In this document: positions 27,402 through 37,273 of the stretch, piece after piece
Position numbering within the stretch: position 1 is the first letter of the stretch
Layout of the letters: each line of letters starts with the position of its first letter
Assembly: GCF_025362505.1 (NCBI RefSeq)
Contig: NZ_JANYGG010000135.1
Coordinates: 1 to 64,000 of the forward strand
Direction of reading: 5' to 3'
Source: Sphingomonas sp.
GTDB taxonomy: Bacteria > Pseudomonadota > Alphaproteobacteria > Sphingomonadales > Sphingomonadaceae
DNA length: 64,000 nt
Position numbers and translations under genes: made by a program
The notes under the pieces: generated by a model
Told to the model about the DNA's origin: nothing
Databases searched by the model: none
Seen by the model: only the letters and a program-made list of their open reading frames with translations

Positions 27402-28592
27402 ATGGAGAATCAGGGCGCACTTAAGGATATCCGCGTCGTCGAACTGGGCCAGTTGCTCGCGGGACCATTTTGCGGCCAGCTGCTGGGAGACATGGGCGCC
27501 GAAGTGATCAAGGTCGAACCGCCTGGCGAGGGCGATCCGATGCGTGTTTGGGGCCTTGGCGATGACAAGGTGAATTGGGAGGTCATCTCCCGCAATAAAA
27601 AGTCGGTCTCGGCCAACTTGCGTGTTCCTGAAGGGCAAGAGCTTGTCCGCAAGCTGATCGCCACGGCCGATGTCTTGGTCGAAAACTTCAAACCCGGCAC
27701 GCTTGAAAAATGGGGTCTTGGTCCCGAAGCGTTGCACGCGATCAATCCGGGCCTGATTATTGCGCGCATGTCGGGCTATGGTCAGACAGGCCCTTATTCC
27801 GATCGCGCCGGCTTTGGCGGGATCGGGGAAGCTATGGGCGGTTGGCGCTATATCGTGGGCGAACCCGATCGCCCGCCAAGCCGGATGGGCATTTCGATCG
27901 GCGACACGTTGACAGCGACTTATGGCTGCATGGGCGTGCTTGCCGCGCTCCATGCGCGTACCGCGACCGGCGAAGGCCAGGTGATTGACACCGCGCTTTA
28001 CGAGGCGGTGCTGCAAGTCATGGAAAGCGTCATCTCCGAATATGACCACTCGGGAATCATCCGCGAACGATCCGGCTCGTTCCTGCCCGGCATCGCACCG
28101 TCGAACGTCTATCGGTGCAGCGATGGGGACTTCATGATCGGCGCAAACAAGGACGCCATTTTTGCGCGCCTTGCACAGGCCATGGGCAAAGCAGAACTGG
28201 CGACCGACCCCCGTTATTCGTCCCACGTCGCGAGGGGCGAGAACCAGATCGAACTCGATGAACTGATCAATGCTTGGACCTGGCACCACACCGTTGCCGA
28301 GGTCGATGCCTTGATGATCGCGCATTCGGTGCCCGCAGGAAAAGTATACCGCGCGCCTGAGATGCTCCAAGATCCGCATTTCCAAGCCCGCCAAGCCATC
28401 ATCGACGTGGAGACCGAACGGTTTGGCAAGCTCAAAATGCAGAATGTAGTGCCCCGTTTTTCCGCGACACCAAGCAGTGTGCGCACACCCGCGCCGTCCT
28501 GCGTTGGCCAGCACAATGCCGAAGTCTATGGCAATCTCTTGGGCATGTCGGATCAACAGCGCAATGATCTTGCCCAACGAGGGGTCATTTGA
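27402..28592 (+). CDS. CaiB/BaiF-family CoA-transferase (2)
   Basis: ATG 27402 MENQGALKDIRVVELGQLLAGPFCGQLLGDMGAEVIKVEPPGEGDPMR. Confidence 0.9.
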   Translation: MENQGALKDIRVVELGQLLAGPFCGQLLGDMGAEVIKVEPPGEGDPMRVWGLGDDKVNWEVISRNKKSVSANLRVPEGQELVRKLIATADVLVENFKPGTLEKWGLGPEALHAINPGLIIARMSGYGQTGPYSDRAGFGGIGEAMGGWRYIVGEPDRPPSRMGISIGDTLTATYGCMGVLAALHARTATGEGQVIDTALYEAVLQVMESVISEYDHSGIIRERSGSFLPGIAPSNVYRCSDGDFMIGANKDAIFARLAQAMGKAELATDPRYSSHVARGENQIELDELINAWTWHHTVAEVDALMIAHSVPAGKVYRAPEMLQDPHFQARQAIIDVETERFGKLKMQNVVPRFSATPSSVRTPAPSCVGQHNAEVYGNLLGMSDQQRNDLAQRGVI

Positions 28593-28678
28593 TGGGCAGC
28601 GACTACGACGCGTTGGCTGCAAATTACACGGGTGCTTTTGACGGTCACATTGCTTTCGGCCAAAACCTGCGCTCGTGA
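28591..28678 (+). pseudogene. Truncated ORF (5' end of a further operon gene)
   Basis: MGSDYDALAANYTGAFDGHIAFGQNLRS* starts immediately after the CaiB gene and stops at the IS21 remnant junction. Confidence 0.45.
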
Positions 28679-28683
28679 TCGTC

Positions 28684-28860
28684 GATGTGGTCATAAATAG
28701 ACACGAATCGCCGAACAGCGGCGTAGACTTCCACGGCGAACATCCCCTCTGCTCCCCAAAAAGGAGCAGCCTATCCACTGGCCGGATTTTACTCCGCCTC
28801 GCTCAGCACCACGCAGGCGTTCCAGTGGCCTGCTTTGTCACCGCCCTGCACAATCATGCC
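28684..28860 (-). mobile_element. IS21-family end remnant (istA N-terminus plus terminal repeats)
   Basis: Minus-strand MFAVEVYAAVRRF from 28743, typical of IS21 IstA N-termini; two 23-bp related repeats at 28776-28798 and 28823-28845 (17/23 identical) resembling IS21 multiple terminal repeats. Confidence 0.65.
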
Positions 28861-29687
28861 GCCACTTCGCTTGAAGGATGAAGTCCCGCGCGCTGCGGGA
28901 GTACCAGGATAAGCGCGAGGATCACGGCGGCGAGCGCCATTGATGCCACCGGACGGCTGAACTCGAGCCCGCCCTTGGTGACCGGCTTGTCGATGAAGTC
29001 TCCCACGGTGGCGCCGAGCGGACGGGTCAGGATGAATGCCGCCCAGAACAGGATGACCCGGTTGATGCTGGTCGCATAGTAGACCAGCGTCAGCACGGTG
29101 AGCATCGCGCCGAAAATCAGCGCCCCGCCTGAATAGCCTGGTCCGGCGTCGGCCACCCAGTCACCGAGCGCGGTGCCGAGGGTCTGCGAGAAGGTGATCG
29201 TGATCCAGTAAAACGCTTCGGCGCTGGGGGTGACGACGGTGTCAACGTTGACCGTTCCGAGCGTGCGATGCCAGACGAACAGCGAGGCAATCACGCAGGA
29301 AAACAGCAACAGCGATCCACCGGAATAGCCGATGCCGAGCGAGCGGTCGGCGAAGTCAGCGAGCGTCGTTCCAGCTGTGGTCGAGGCGACAATCGTCGCC
29401 CAGTAGAGCAAGGGATGAAAGCGCTTGGCATTCATCTGCGCCCACACCAGCACGACGAGGCAGGTCGCGAACAGCAGGGTGCCGACGACATAACCCAGAT
29501 TATCAGGCGAGATCGGCGGCGCAGTGCCGAACAGGCTGGTCCACAGCGCGACTAGATTGTTCTTCCACGTCATACTGACGGTGTCGCCTGCGGTTTCGCC
29601 AAGTGTGGTGGCGAGAATCTTCACGATCCAGAAACCCAGCGTCACCGCCGGGACCTTGCTCGCATCGATGGTTTGGTCGTTCGTCAC
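28854..29687 (-). CDS. COG4705-type polytopic membrane protein with internal repeats
   Basis: 277 aa; repeated TLGET-AGD / TAGTTLAD / TLGTALGD / PLGATVGD motifs with TM segments. Confidence 0.75.
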   Translation of the reverse strand: MTNDQTIDASKVPAVTLGFWIVKILATTLGETAGDTVSMTWKNNLVALWTSLFGTAPPISPDNLGYVVGTLLFATCLVVLVWAQMNAKRFHPLLYWATIVASTTAGTTLADFADRSLGIGYSGGSLLLFSCVIASLFVWHRTLGTVNVDTVVTPSAEAFYWITITFSQTLGTALGDWVADAGPGYSGGALIFGAMLTVLTLVYYATSINRVILFWAAFILTRPLGATVGDFIDKPVTKGGLEFSRPVASMALAAVILALILVLPQRAGLHPSSEVAA

Positions 29688-31057
29688 TGTTCCACCTCAA
29701 TCTTGGGATGGTGCATCGAGCGCACCGGGAATTCCATGGTTGCGCTGAGACCGGGATCCGCGTCGCGAAGGACCAGTTGCCCGCCATGCAGCCGGGTAAC
29801 TGCGCGAACCAAATTGAGCCCGAGGCCGTGACCCTCAGTAGTGCGACTGCGATCGAGCCGGGTGAAACGCTCGACGATCCGTGCGCGATCCGCCTTCGCC
29901 ACCCCCGGGCCATTATCGACTATCTGGAGGCAGATCCACGCGCCGGACGAAACCAGCGTGAGGCGGATCAGGGTGCCGGTCGGAGTGTGGCGTTGCGCGT
30001 TCTCGATGAGGTTGATCGCCGCTTGGGCAATCAGATCACGATCCCCGTCCATGATAAGCGCCGGCTCGACCGACCATAGTAAGGTACGCCCGCCTTCCGC
30101 GACCGACGGGAAATAACTGTCGGCCAGCTCGGTGATCATCGCGCTGATGTCGAACAGAGCAAAAAACTTGCGCGTCTCGCCGCTCTCGACCTCGGCGATC
30201 CGCAAGATTGCGCCGAACAGGGACAGCAGTTCGTCGACCCGGCGAATGCCATCTTCGATCACCGGCCCAGCAGACGCACCGGCACCAGCAAGTCCCTCCT
30301 CGAGACCATTGCGGAGCCGGGCAAGCGGGGTGCGCAGGTCATGTGCAACGTCACTCGAAACCTGACGCAGATTGTCGAGGAGCCCCTCAATCCGGTCGAG
30401 CATGCGGTTGAGCGTCTTGGCGAGCTCGTCGAATTCGTCCTGTCGCAGGCTGACCGGCATTCGCCTGCGAACATCGCCCGCGATAATCGCTTCTGCGCCA
30501 CCGCTGATTGCCTGGAGGCGTCGGCGAAGATAGGCCCCCAACAATAGCGCGCTGGCCAAGCCTGACAGGCAAACGGCGAGAAAGCCGGCGGCGAATACGG
30601 TGATTACGGTCTGGTCAGCACGTTCGATCGATTCGCGGTCGGCGGCGACGACCAGCCGCTCGCGTGGCGACAAGTCGATTGCCAACCCTCTCGCCGCGTC
30701 GGCGCCTCCGCGCGGGTCGATAAAGCCGATGTCGCGCAGTCCGAGCGCCGGACGTGCTGTGTCCAGCGACCCCAGCAATCGGCGCCCATCAGCAGCAAAC
30801 ACCGCGTAGAGCAAACGGGTCGGCGAGCGAGAAGCCTCCCGCTGCGCGATCGCGTCGGCCAGCTCGGTGCCACCGTCATTGTGATATTCGCCGACGAGCG
30901 TCCGCGCTTCGTCGGTTACGGTGGCGTCGAGCTGACGCGTGAAGTCGAGGTGCATCGTCTCGAAAATTACGAGGCCAAGCAGTGCGACGCCCAACGCGAG
31001 GATTGCGGTATAGGCGAACCCAATTCGGTAGGCCGCGCTGCTCTTGCGACTAGTCAT
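29684..31057 (-). CDS. Sensor histidine kinase (HAMP-HisKA-HATPase)
   Basis: DVAHDLRTPLARLRNGLEEG (H-box), LIENAQRHTP (N-box), VDNGPGV, GHGLGLNLV. Confidence 0.95.
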   Translation of the reverse strand: MTSRKSSAAYRIGFAYTAILALGVALLGLVIFETMHLDFTRQLDATVTDEARTLVGEYHNDGGTELADAIAQREASRSPTRLLYAVFAADGRRLLGSLDTARPALGLRDIGFIDPRGGADAARGLAIDLSPRERLVVAADRESIERADQTVITVFAAGFLAVCLSGLASALLLGAYLRRRLQAISGGAEAIIAGDVRRRMPVSLRQDEFDELAKTLNRMLDRIEGLLDNLRQVSSDVAHDLRTPLARLRNGLEEGLAGAGASAGPVIEDGIRRVDELLSLFGAILRIAEVESGETRKFFALFDISAMITELADSYFPSVAEGGRTLLWSVEPALIMDGDRDLIAQAAINLIENAQRHTPTGTLIRLTLVSSGAWICLQIVDNGPGVAKADRARIVERFTRLDRSRTTEGHGLGLNLVRAVTRLHGGQLVLRDADPGLSATMEFPVRSMHHPKIEVEQ

Positions 31058-31727
31058 TGCCGCGCATCCGGTAGCCGGCACCGCGCACCGTTTCGATCAG
31101 GTCGTTCTTGCTGCCCTCGTTGAGCTTCGCGCGCAAGCGGCTGATATGCGTATCGACGATGTTAGTCTGGGGGTCGAAATGATAACCCCATACGCGCTCA
31201 AGCAGCATCGTGCGTGTGACGACCCGGTCGCCGCCGCGGAGCAATTCTTCCAGCAGGCGAAACTCGCGTGGCTGAAGCGGGATGACCTTACCCTCGCGGC
31301 GCACCTCGCGCTTCAACAGGTCGAGCGAGATCGAGCCATGCTCAAGCCGGGTCGGTTCGGGATTGGCCGGTGGCCGCCGATGCAAGGCGTTCAGGCGTGC
31401 GGCGAGCTCGGAAAAGGCGAACGGCTTGACCAGATAATCGTCGGCGCCCGCGTCGAGACCCTCGACCCGATCCTCGATCCGGCCGAGCGCGGTCAGCAGA
31501 AGCACCGGCGCGTGGATGTTCGCCGCACGGAGGCGACGCAGCACGGCCAGACCGTCGAGACCTGGCAGCAGGCGATCGAGGATCAGCACGTCAAACGGCT
31601 CTGTCACGGCGAAATGGAGCGCATCGGGCCCATTATCCGCGCGCAGCACCGCGTGGCCGAGTTCCTCGAGCCCGCGCGTGATGAAACCGGCCGTTTCGAG
31701 GTCGTCTTCGGCAAGCAGGATCTGCAT
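31050..31727 (-). CDS. OmpR/PhoB-family response regulator
   Basis: MQILLAEDDLETAGF; DVLILDRLLPGLDG; VVTRTMLLERVWGYHFDPQTNIVDTHISRLRAKL. Confidence 0.95.
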   Translation of the reverse strand: MQILLAEDDLETAGFITRGLEELGHAVLRADNGPDALHFAVTEPFDVLILDRLLPGLDGLAVLRRLRAANIHAPVLLLTALGRIEDRVEGLDAGADDYLVKPFAFSELAARLNALHRRPPANPEPTRLEHGSISLDLLKREVRREGKVIPLQPREFRLLEELLRGGDRVVTRTMLLERVWGYHFDPQTNIVDTHISRLRAKLNEGSKNDLIETVRGAGYRMRGND

Positions 31728-31819
31728 CGAATCTCCGCGGCGCGGTCAAGCCGCCCATAAGAGCATGAACGTGCCACCGGCGGAAGCGCAAGGCACCTCC
31801 GCCGACGGCGTTACAGTGT

Positions 31820-32116
31820 CTAGTCGTGGTCGACCTTGCCCTCGGACTTGTTCTCGACCACGCGGCCGGTCTGGCCGTCGATGCCGATCTCCTGGACATG
31901 GCCTTTCTGCTGGATATCGAACGAATAGCGCCAACCGTGCTCATTCTCATATTCGCTTGAAATAAGCTTTCCCGGCGCAAGATGCAGCGCCTTGGCGCGC
32001 GCTGCGGCCATGGTAATCCTTGGCTTGGGGGCGGAACTCGTAGCGGCGACCGCTGCACCGGCGAAAACGAGCGTGCCGGCGAGCAATGTCGCCGAGATGC
32101 GTGCGAAACGGGTCAT
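31820..32116 (-). CDS. PepSY-domain periplasmic protein
   Basis: Signal peptide; ARAKALHLAPGKLISSEYENEHGWRYSFDIQQKGHVQEIGIDGQTGRVVE. Confidence 0.85.
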   Translation of the reverse strand: MTRFARISATLLAGTLVFAGAAVAATSSAPKPRITMAAARAKALHLAPGKLISSEYENEHGWRYSFDIQQKGHVQEIGIDGQTGRVVENKSEGKVDHD

Positions 32117-32374
32117 TTTCTCTCCTGGATATGGACGAAATGTCCAATCCCACAGCTTGTCGCATAATGCGGGTTCGCCCTTTGTGACGCGCGCATTGAA
32201 AAGCCCCAATGTTCCCGAATGGCAGAGACAAGATTGTACGGTTCCTGTCACACTCCGTTGATCGCGGACGGCACATTTCACGACGGCTCCCGCTTTTCGT
32301 CGCTTTCTTGGGCACCGGAACGCCGGGTGGCATGAAACGTTGGCCCACCAACCTCAGCAGCAGCGGATGACCCC

Positions 32375-33754
32375 ATGTTCAAAAGCATCAATCCCGCGAC
32401 CGGTGACGAGATCGGCACCTACCCCGAACTCACTTCCGAGGAGCTCGAGGGGAAGGTCGCGCGCGCCGCCTCGCGTTTCGCCAGCTGGCGTTTCAGCCCG
32501 GTGCCTGAGCGGACCCAGCTGCTCGAGAAGATCGCCGAAATCTTCGATACGCGGCTTGAGCCAATGGCGCGGATGGCGAGCGCGGAGATGGGCAAGACGC
32601 TCGTCTCGGCTCGTGCCGAGGTTCAGAAATGCGCCGCCGCCTTTCGCTATTATGCTCAAAACGGTGAGGCTTTCCTCAAGCCGCGGCCGATCGCCGGGGC
32701 GAAGGGCGAGGTCCATTTGCTCCCGCTCGGCGTCATCCTGGCGGTGATGCCGTGGAACTTCCCCTACTGGCAAGCAGTCCGCTTCCTCGCTCCGACGATC
32801 CTTGCCGGAAATGTCGGGCTGTTGAAGCACGCCAGCATCGTTCAGGGGGTCGCCGGGATGATCGAGGAGGCGGTGATCGCCGCTGGCGCGCCCGACGGGC
32901 TGTTCCAGAATTTGGCGATCAAGTCGGGCAATGTCGCGGCGCTGATCGCCGACGAGCGGGTGGCGGCGGTAACGCTGACCGGGAGCGAAGGCGCGGGCCG
33001 CTCGGTCGCCGTGGCGGCGGGTGGCGCGCTCAAGAAAGCGGTGCTCGAGCTCGGCGGGTCGGACCCATTCATCGTCATGCCGTCGGCCGACCTCGATCTC
33101 GCCGTCAAGGCCGCCGTCACCGCGCGGATCCAGAATAGCGGCCAGTCCTGCGTCTGCGCCAAACGGATGATCGTCCACGCCGATGTGTATGACGCCTTCG
33201 CCGAGCGGTTCATCGCCGGCATGCTGGCTGCGAAGGCAGGCGATCCGATGGACCCGGCGAGCGACATGGGTCCGCTGTCGAGTTTCGAGCAAATGGACAC
33301 CGTGCTCGGCCAACTCGAGGAGGCGAAGGCGGCGGGAGCGACCCTGATCGGTGGCGAGGCTCTGCCGGGCAAGGGCGCTTATATCGGCGGCGGCGTGCTG
33401 ACCGGCGTGCCGCTCGACAGCAAGCTCGCCCATGAGGAGATTTTCGGGCCGATTGCGATGCTGTTCAAGGTGGCGGATATCGACGAGGCGATCCGGCTCG
33501 CCAACGCGATTCCGTTCGGTCTTGGGTCTTCGGTATGGACCCGCGAACCTGCCGAGGAAGCGCGGTTCATCGTAGGAATCGAGGCTGGTATGACCGCGGT
33601 CAACCAGATGCTCGCCTCCGCTCCCGAGGCTCCGTTCGGCGGGATCAAGCGCTCAGGCCACGGCCGCGAATTGGGGCAGTGGGGGCTTCATGAGTTCATG
33701 AACGTGAAAACGGTCCTCCGCTCGGGGACAAGCGGAGGACCGGATAGGTCTTGA
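32375..33754 (+). CDS. NAD(P)-dependent succinate-semialdehyde dehydrogenase-type ALDH
   Basis: PWNFPYWQAVRFLAPTILAGNVGLLKHAS; VLELGGSDPFIVM; NSGQSCVCAKR; ALDH family signature. Confidence 0.9.
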   Translation: MFKSINPATGDEIGTYPELTSEELEGKVARAASRFASWRFSPVPERTQLLEKIAEIFDTRLEPMARMASAEMGKTLVSARAEVQKCAAAFRYYAQNGEAFLKPRPIAGAKGEVHLLPLGVILAVMPWNFPYWQAVRFLAPTILAGNVGLLKHASIVQGVAGMIEEAVIAAGAPDGLFQNLAIKSGNVAALIADERVAAVTLTGSEGAGRSVAVAAGGALKKAVLELGGSDPFIVMPSADLDLAVKAAVTARIQNSGQSCVCAKRMIVHADVYDAFAERFIAGMLAAKAGDPMDPASDMGPLSSFEQMDTVLGQLEEAKAAGATLIGGEALPGKGAYIGGGVLTGVPLDSKLAHEEIFGPIAMLFKVADIDEAIRLANAIPFGLGSSVWTREPAEEARFIVGIEAGMTAVNQMLASAPEAPFGGIKRSGHGRELGQWGLHEFMNVKTVLRSGTSGGPDRS

Positions 33755-33764
33755 AGCCAAGCGG

Positions 33765-34766
33765 TTAGTTGGCGGTGAATGCCGGGCGGAGCGCTGGGTC
33801 GTCGCGGCCGAACATCAGCCCGCCCGGCGCCGGATTGGCCCAGGTCGACACGTTCGGCTTCGGCGTTTCGGATCGGGCCGTCTTGGCCGACGGCGGGATG
33901 AAGTGGCCGTTGCGCTCCATCTGGTCGAGCGCGGTGGCCCGCTTCAGCCGCTTGCGCAGCGACAGCGACGGATTGTCCTCGCTCGGGCCCGCATAGGCAG
34001 CCTGGATGCGTGGACTCCGGTCGCTGGCGTCGAATGCGGCGGGAAGCGTCGTCGTGGCAACCACTGCCGGAGCCGGGGTAAAGCGCGGCTCGGGGGCGAT
34101 CACTTGCTCGGCCATGATCAGCTCGGCGACTGGCTCGTCGGCGGGGACATAGGACCCATCGGCGAATTGCTCCTCGTCACGGCGGCGACGCCGGCGGCTG
34201 AGCGCGAAGCCCGCACCGGCGAGTGCCAGCGCCGCGGCGCCCGCGCCAAAGATCGGCAGCGTCTGGTCGGTCGGCGCGGTCGTGGTGGTGGTCTCGGCGA
34301 CCGGAGCTGAATTGGTCGGTGCAATCGGGGTCGAGGTCATGTCTGTCACGGGCAAAGCCGATTGAGCCGGAACGATTGGCACCGGAACCGGGGCGGGAGC
34401 GGCAGCCTTTGCGGCGATCGGCGAAGCGGTCCTGGCTGTGGTCCGAGCGGCAACCGGTGCGGCCTTGCTGACCGTGCGCATCGTGGTCGTTGCTACGGTT
34501 CTGGTCACGACTTTCCTGGGCGTAGGCTTGGTCGTCGTGGTGGGCGTGGTAGCGGCGAGCGGATCGGCGGCGATGGGCGCCGGAGCAGTGATTACGGGCG
34601 CAACCGAGGTCGGGGCTGCGCTTATCGGAGCGGGATCGGCGGCGATGGGTGACGGGCTTGCCGTGGCCGGATCGGCGGTCTGGGCAAGCAGCGAAGTGGA
34701 CGAAAGGGCGAGGACAGCGGCAATCGCGGTCAGGCCGGGGCGAACGATGCTGGGTTTGCAGGTCAT
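33765..34766 (-). CDS. Ala/Pro/Thr-rich secreted single-TM protein with LPxxG-TM-Arg tail
   Basis: ATG 34766; signal peptide, low-complexity linker, TLPIFGAGAAALALAGAGFALSRRRRRRDEE, then a ~130-aa tail. Confidence 0.7.
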   Translation of the reverse strand: MTCKPSIVRPGLTAIAAVLALSSTSLLAQTADPATASPSPIAADPAPISAAPTSVAPVITAPAPIAADPLAATTPTTTTKPTPRKVVTRTVATTTMRTVSKAAPVAARTTARTASPIAAKAAAPAPVPVPIVPAQSALPVTDMTSTPIAPTNSAPVAETTTTTAPTDQTLPIFGAGAAALALAGAGFALSRRRRRRDEEQFADGSYVPADEPVAELIMAEQVIAPEPRFTPAPAVVATTTLPAAFDASDRSPRIQAAYAGPSEDNPSLSLRKRLKRATALDQMERNGHFIPPSAKTARSETPKPNVSTWANPAPGGLMFGRDDPALRPAFTAN

Positions 34767-34986
34767 GTCAAAAGCAACCGTTCCGCGACCGATTCGGGTA
34801 CAGCGTTTCCGGCCAAGCGGGTCGGCCGAGGGACGAGTTGAGCATATTTGCACATCCAGGGAGCAAGGCTGCGACTCAAGCCAGACTAACGTAACGAAGC
34901 GTATCGCAAACAGCGTGAATTTGACGGATTAGACGCCAAAACTATGCAGTTTTTCTCGCTTTGCTCTCTGTAACTGCATTCAATCG

Positions 34987-35037
34987 CTGCGGTCGCACTG
35001 CTTGGATAAATGGTTCGATCCCGCTTAGCGCCACCAC
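34987..35037 (+). pseudogene. Degenerate tRNA-Ala(CGC) 3'-half remnant: older att copy
   Basis: CTGCGGTCGCACTGCTTGGATAAATGGTTCGATCCCGCTTAGCGCCACCAC aligns without gaps to 2150-2200 (40/51), same strand. Confidence 0.7.
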
Positions 35038-35152
35038 GTCCCCGGCGACTTCTTCGGCGGTGATATTCGACGAAAGTCTGGTGCGGCGGGGCTGGACCGC
35101 CAGCGCGCGTCCGGGCATTGCGCCGCCCTAATTGGATCCCGTTTAGAAGGGC

Positions 35153-37273
35153 GTGCGCATGACTGAGCTTATCGACAAGGCTGGCCTCCGGGTCGCGGCG
35201 GAACTGGCGCAGTTCATTGACGAGCAGGCATTACCCGGGACGGGGCTCGATCCCGACCGCTTCTGGACCGGCATGGCGTCGATCTTCGCTCGTTTCGCGC
35301 CCGAGAACGGCGAACTGCTGGCTATCCGCAATACGATTCAGGCGAAGATCGACGCGTGGCACTTGGCGCGCCCCGGACAGCCGATCGACCAGACCGAATA
35401 CCAGCCGTTCCTGCGCGAAATCGGCTATCTCGTTCCCGAGCCCGCGCCGTTTGCGGTGACGACGACCAACGTCGATGACGAGATCGCGCGGATGGCGGGT
35501 CCGCAACTGGTCGTGCCGGTGCTCAACGCGCGGTTCGTGCTCAACGCCGCCAACGCCCGCTGGGGGAGCCTCTACGATGCGCTCTACGGCACCGACGCGC
35601 TGCCCGGCACGGCGGTGGGGAAGTGCTACGACCCCGCGCGGGGCGCGCAAGTCATCGACTGGGCCAAGGCCTTCCTCGACGAAGCGGTGCCACTGGCGAG
35701 CGGGTCGTGGACCAGCTGGACCGGCAGCGCGCCCGCACTCGCCGATCCGGCGCAGCTGGTGGGCCGCGCCGGGGACAACCTCCTCCTGCGTCACAACGGG
35801 CTGCACATTGAGATCGTCATCGACAAGGGTCACCCGATCGGCCGCGACGACCCCGCCGGGATTGCCGACGTCATCCTCGAATCCGCGCTGACGACGATCG
35901 TCGACCTCGAGGATTCGATCGCCGCGGTCGACGCCGAGGACAAGGTCGCGGCCTATGCCAACTGGCTGGGTTTGATGAACGGCACCCTCGAAGCGCGATT
36001 CGACAAGGGCGGACGCACCATGACCCGCGCGCTCGAGCCCGATCGCCGCTTCTCCGCACCCGACGGCGGGGAGCTGATCCTTCCCGGTCGCAGCCTGCTG
36101 TTCGTCCGCAACGTCGGCCACCTGATGACCACCCCGGCGGTCCGCCTCGCCGACGGCAGCGAGGTCCCCGAGGGGATCCTCGACGCGATCGTCACCAGCC
36201 TGATCGCGATCCACGATCTCGATGGCAGTGCGCGCTTCCGCAACAGCCGGGCGGGATCGGTCTACATCGTCAAGCCCAAGATGCACGGCCCCGACGAGGC
36301 GGCGTTCACGAACCGTCTGTTCGACGCGGTCGAGGATCTGCTCGGGCTGGAGCGCCACACGGTCAAGGTTGGGGTGATGGACGAGGAGCGCCGCACCTCG
36401 GCGAACCTCGCCGCCTGCATCGCTGCGGTGAAGGATCGCATCGTCTTCATCAACACCGGTTTCCTCGATCGCACTGGCGACGAGATGCACACGTCGATGC
36501 GGGCCGGTCCGATGATCCGCAAGGGCGAGATGAAGAACTCGGCGTGGATCAAGGCATATGAGGACCGCAACGTCCAGATCGGGCTCGCCTGCGGCCTGTC
36601 GGGCAAGGCGCAGATCGGCAAGGGGATGTGGGCCGCGCCCGACCGCATGGCCGACATGCTCGAGCAGAAGGTTGCCCACCCGCTGACCGGCGCCAACACC
36701 GCCTGGGTGCCGAGCCCGACCGCGGCGACGCTCCACGCGACGCACTATCACCGGGTCGACGTGTTCGCGCGCCAGGCGGAGCGCCGGGCCGAGCCGGTCG
36801 CGCCGCTCGACGCGCTCCTCGATGTGCCAGTCGCGCTCGGGCGCAACTGGGCGCCGGACGAGGTGCGCGAGGAGCTCGACAATAATGCCCAGGGGATCCT
36901 CGGCTATGTCGTCCGCTGGATCGACCAGGGGGTTGGCTGCTCGAAGGTGCCCGACATCCACGACATCGGCCTGATGGAGGACCGCGCGACACTGCGTATT
37001 TCGTCGCAGCACATGGCCAACTGGCTGCTCCACGGCGTCGCCACTCCGACCGAGGCCGATGCGGCGTTCGAGCGGATGGCGGCCAAGGTCGATGGGCAGA
37101 ACGAGGGCGACCCGCTGTACCGCCCGATGGCCGGGAACGAAGCGACCAGCCTGGCCTTCCAGGCGGCCCGCGCGCTGGTGTTCGAGGGGGTCGACCAACC
37201 GAATGGCTATACTGAGCCGCTGCTTCACACCTATCGGGCGCGGGTGAAGGCGGCGGGGGCTAATCCGCAATAG
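35153..37273 (+). CDS. glcB: Malate synthase G
   Basis: 706 aa; [70 protein letters not shown]. Confidence 0.97.
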   Translation: MRMTELIDKAGLRVAAELAQFIDEQALPGTGLDPDRFWTGMASIFARFAPENGELLAIRNTIQAKIDAWHLARPGQPIDQTEYQPFLREIGYLVPEPAPFAVTTTNVDDEIARMAGPQLVVPVLNARFVLNAANARWGSLYDALYGTDALPGTAVGKCYDPARGAQVIDWAKAFLDEAVPLASGSWTSWTGSAPALADPAQLVGRAGDNLLLRHNGLHIEIVIDKGHPIGRDDPAGIADVILESALTTIVDLEDSIAAVDAEDKVAAYANWLGLMNGTLEARFDKGGRTMTRALEPDRRFSAPDGGELILPGRSLLFVRNVGHLMTTPAVRLADGSEVPEGILDAIVTSLIAIHDLDGSARFRNSRAGSVYIVKPKMHGPDEAAFTNRLFDAVEDLLGLERHTVKVGVMDEERRTSANLAACIAAVKDRIVFINTGFLDRTGDEMHTSMRAGPMIRKGEMKNSAWIKAYEDRNVQIGLACGLSGKAQIGKGMWAAPDRMADMLEQKVAHPLTGANTAWVPSPTAATLHATHYHRVDVFARQAERRAEPVAPLDALLDVPVALGRNWAPDEVREELDNNAQGILGYVVRWIDQGVGCSKVPDIHDIGLMEDRATLRISSQHMANWLLHGVATPTEADAAFERMAAKVDGQNEGDPLYRPMAGNEATSLAFQAARALVFEGVDQPNGYTEPLLHTYRARVKAAGANPQ

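Noticed and set aside
35231-37270. 679-aa minus-strand ORF opposite malate synthase G
   Set aside because: Antisense artefact; glcB is unmistakable.
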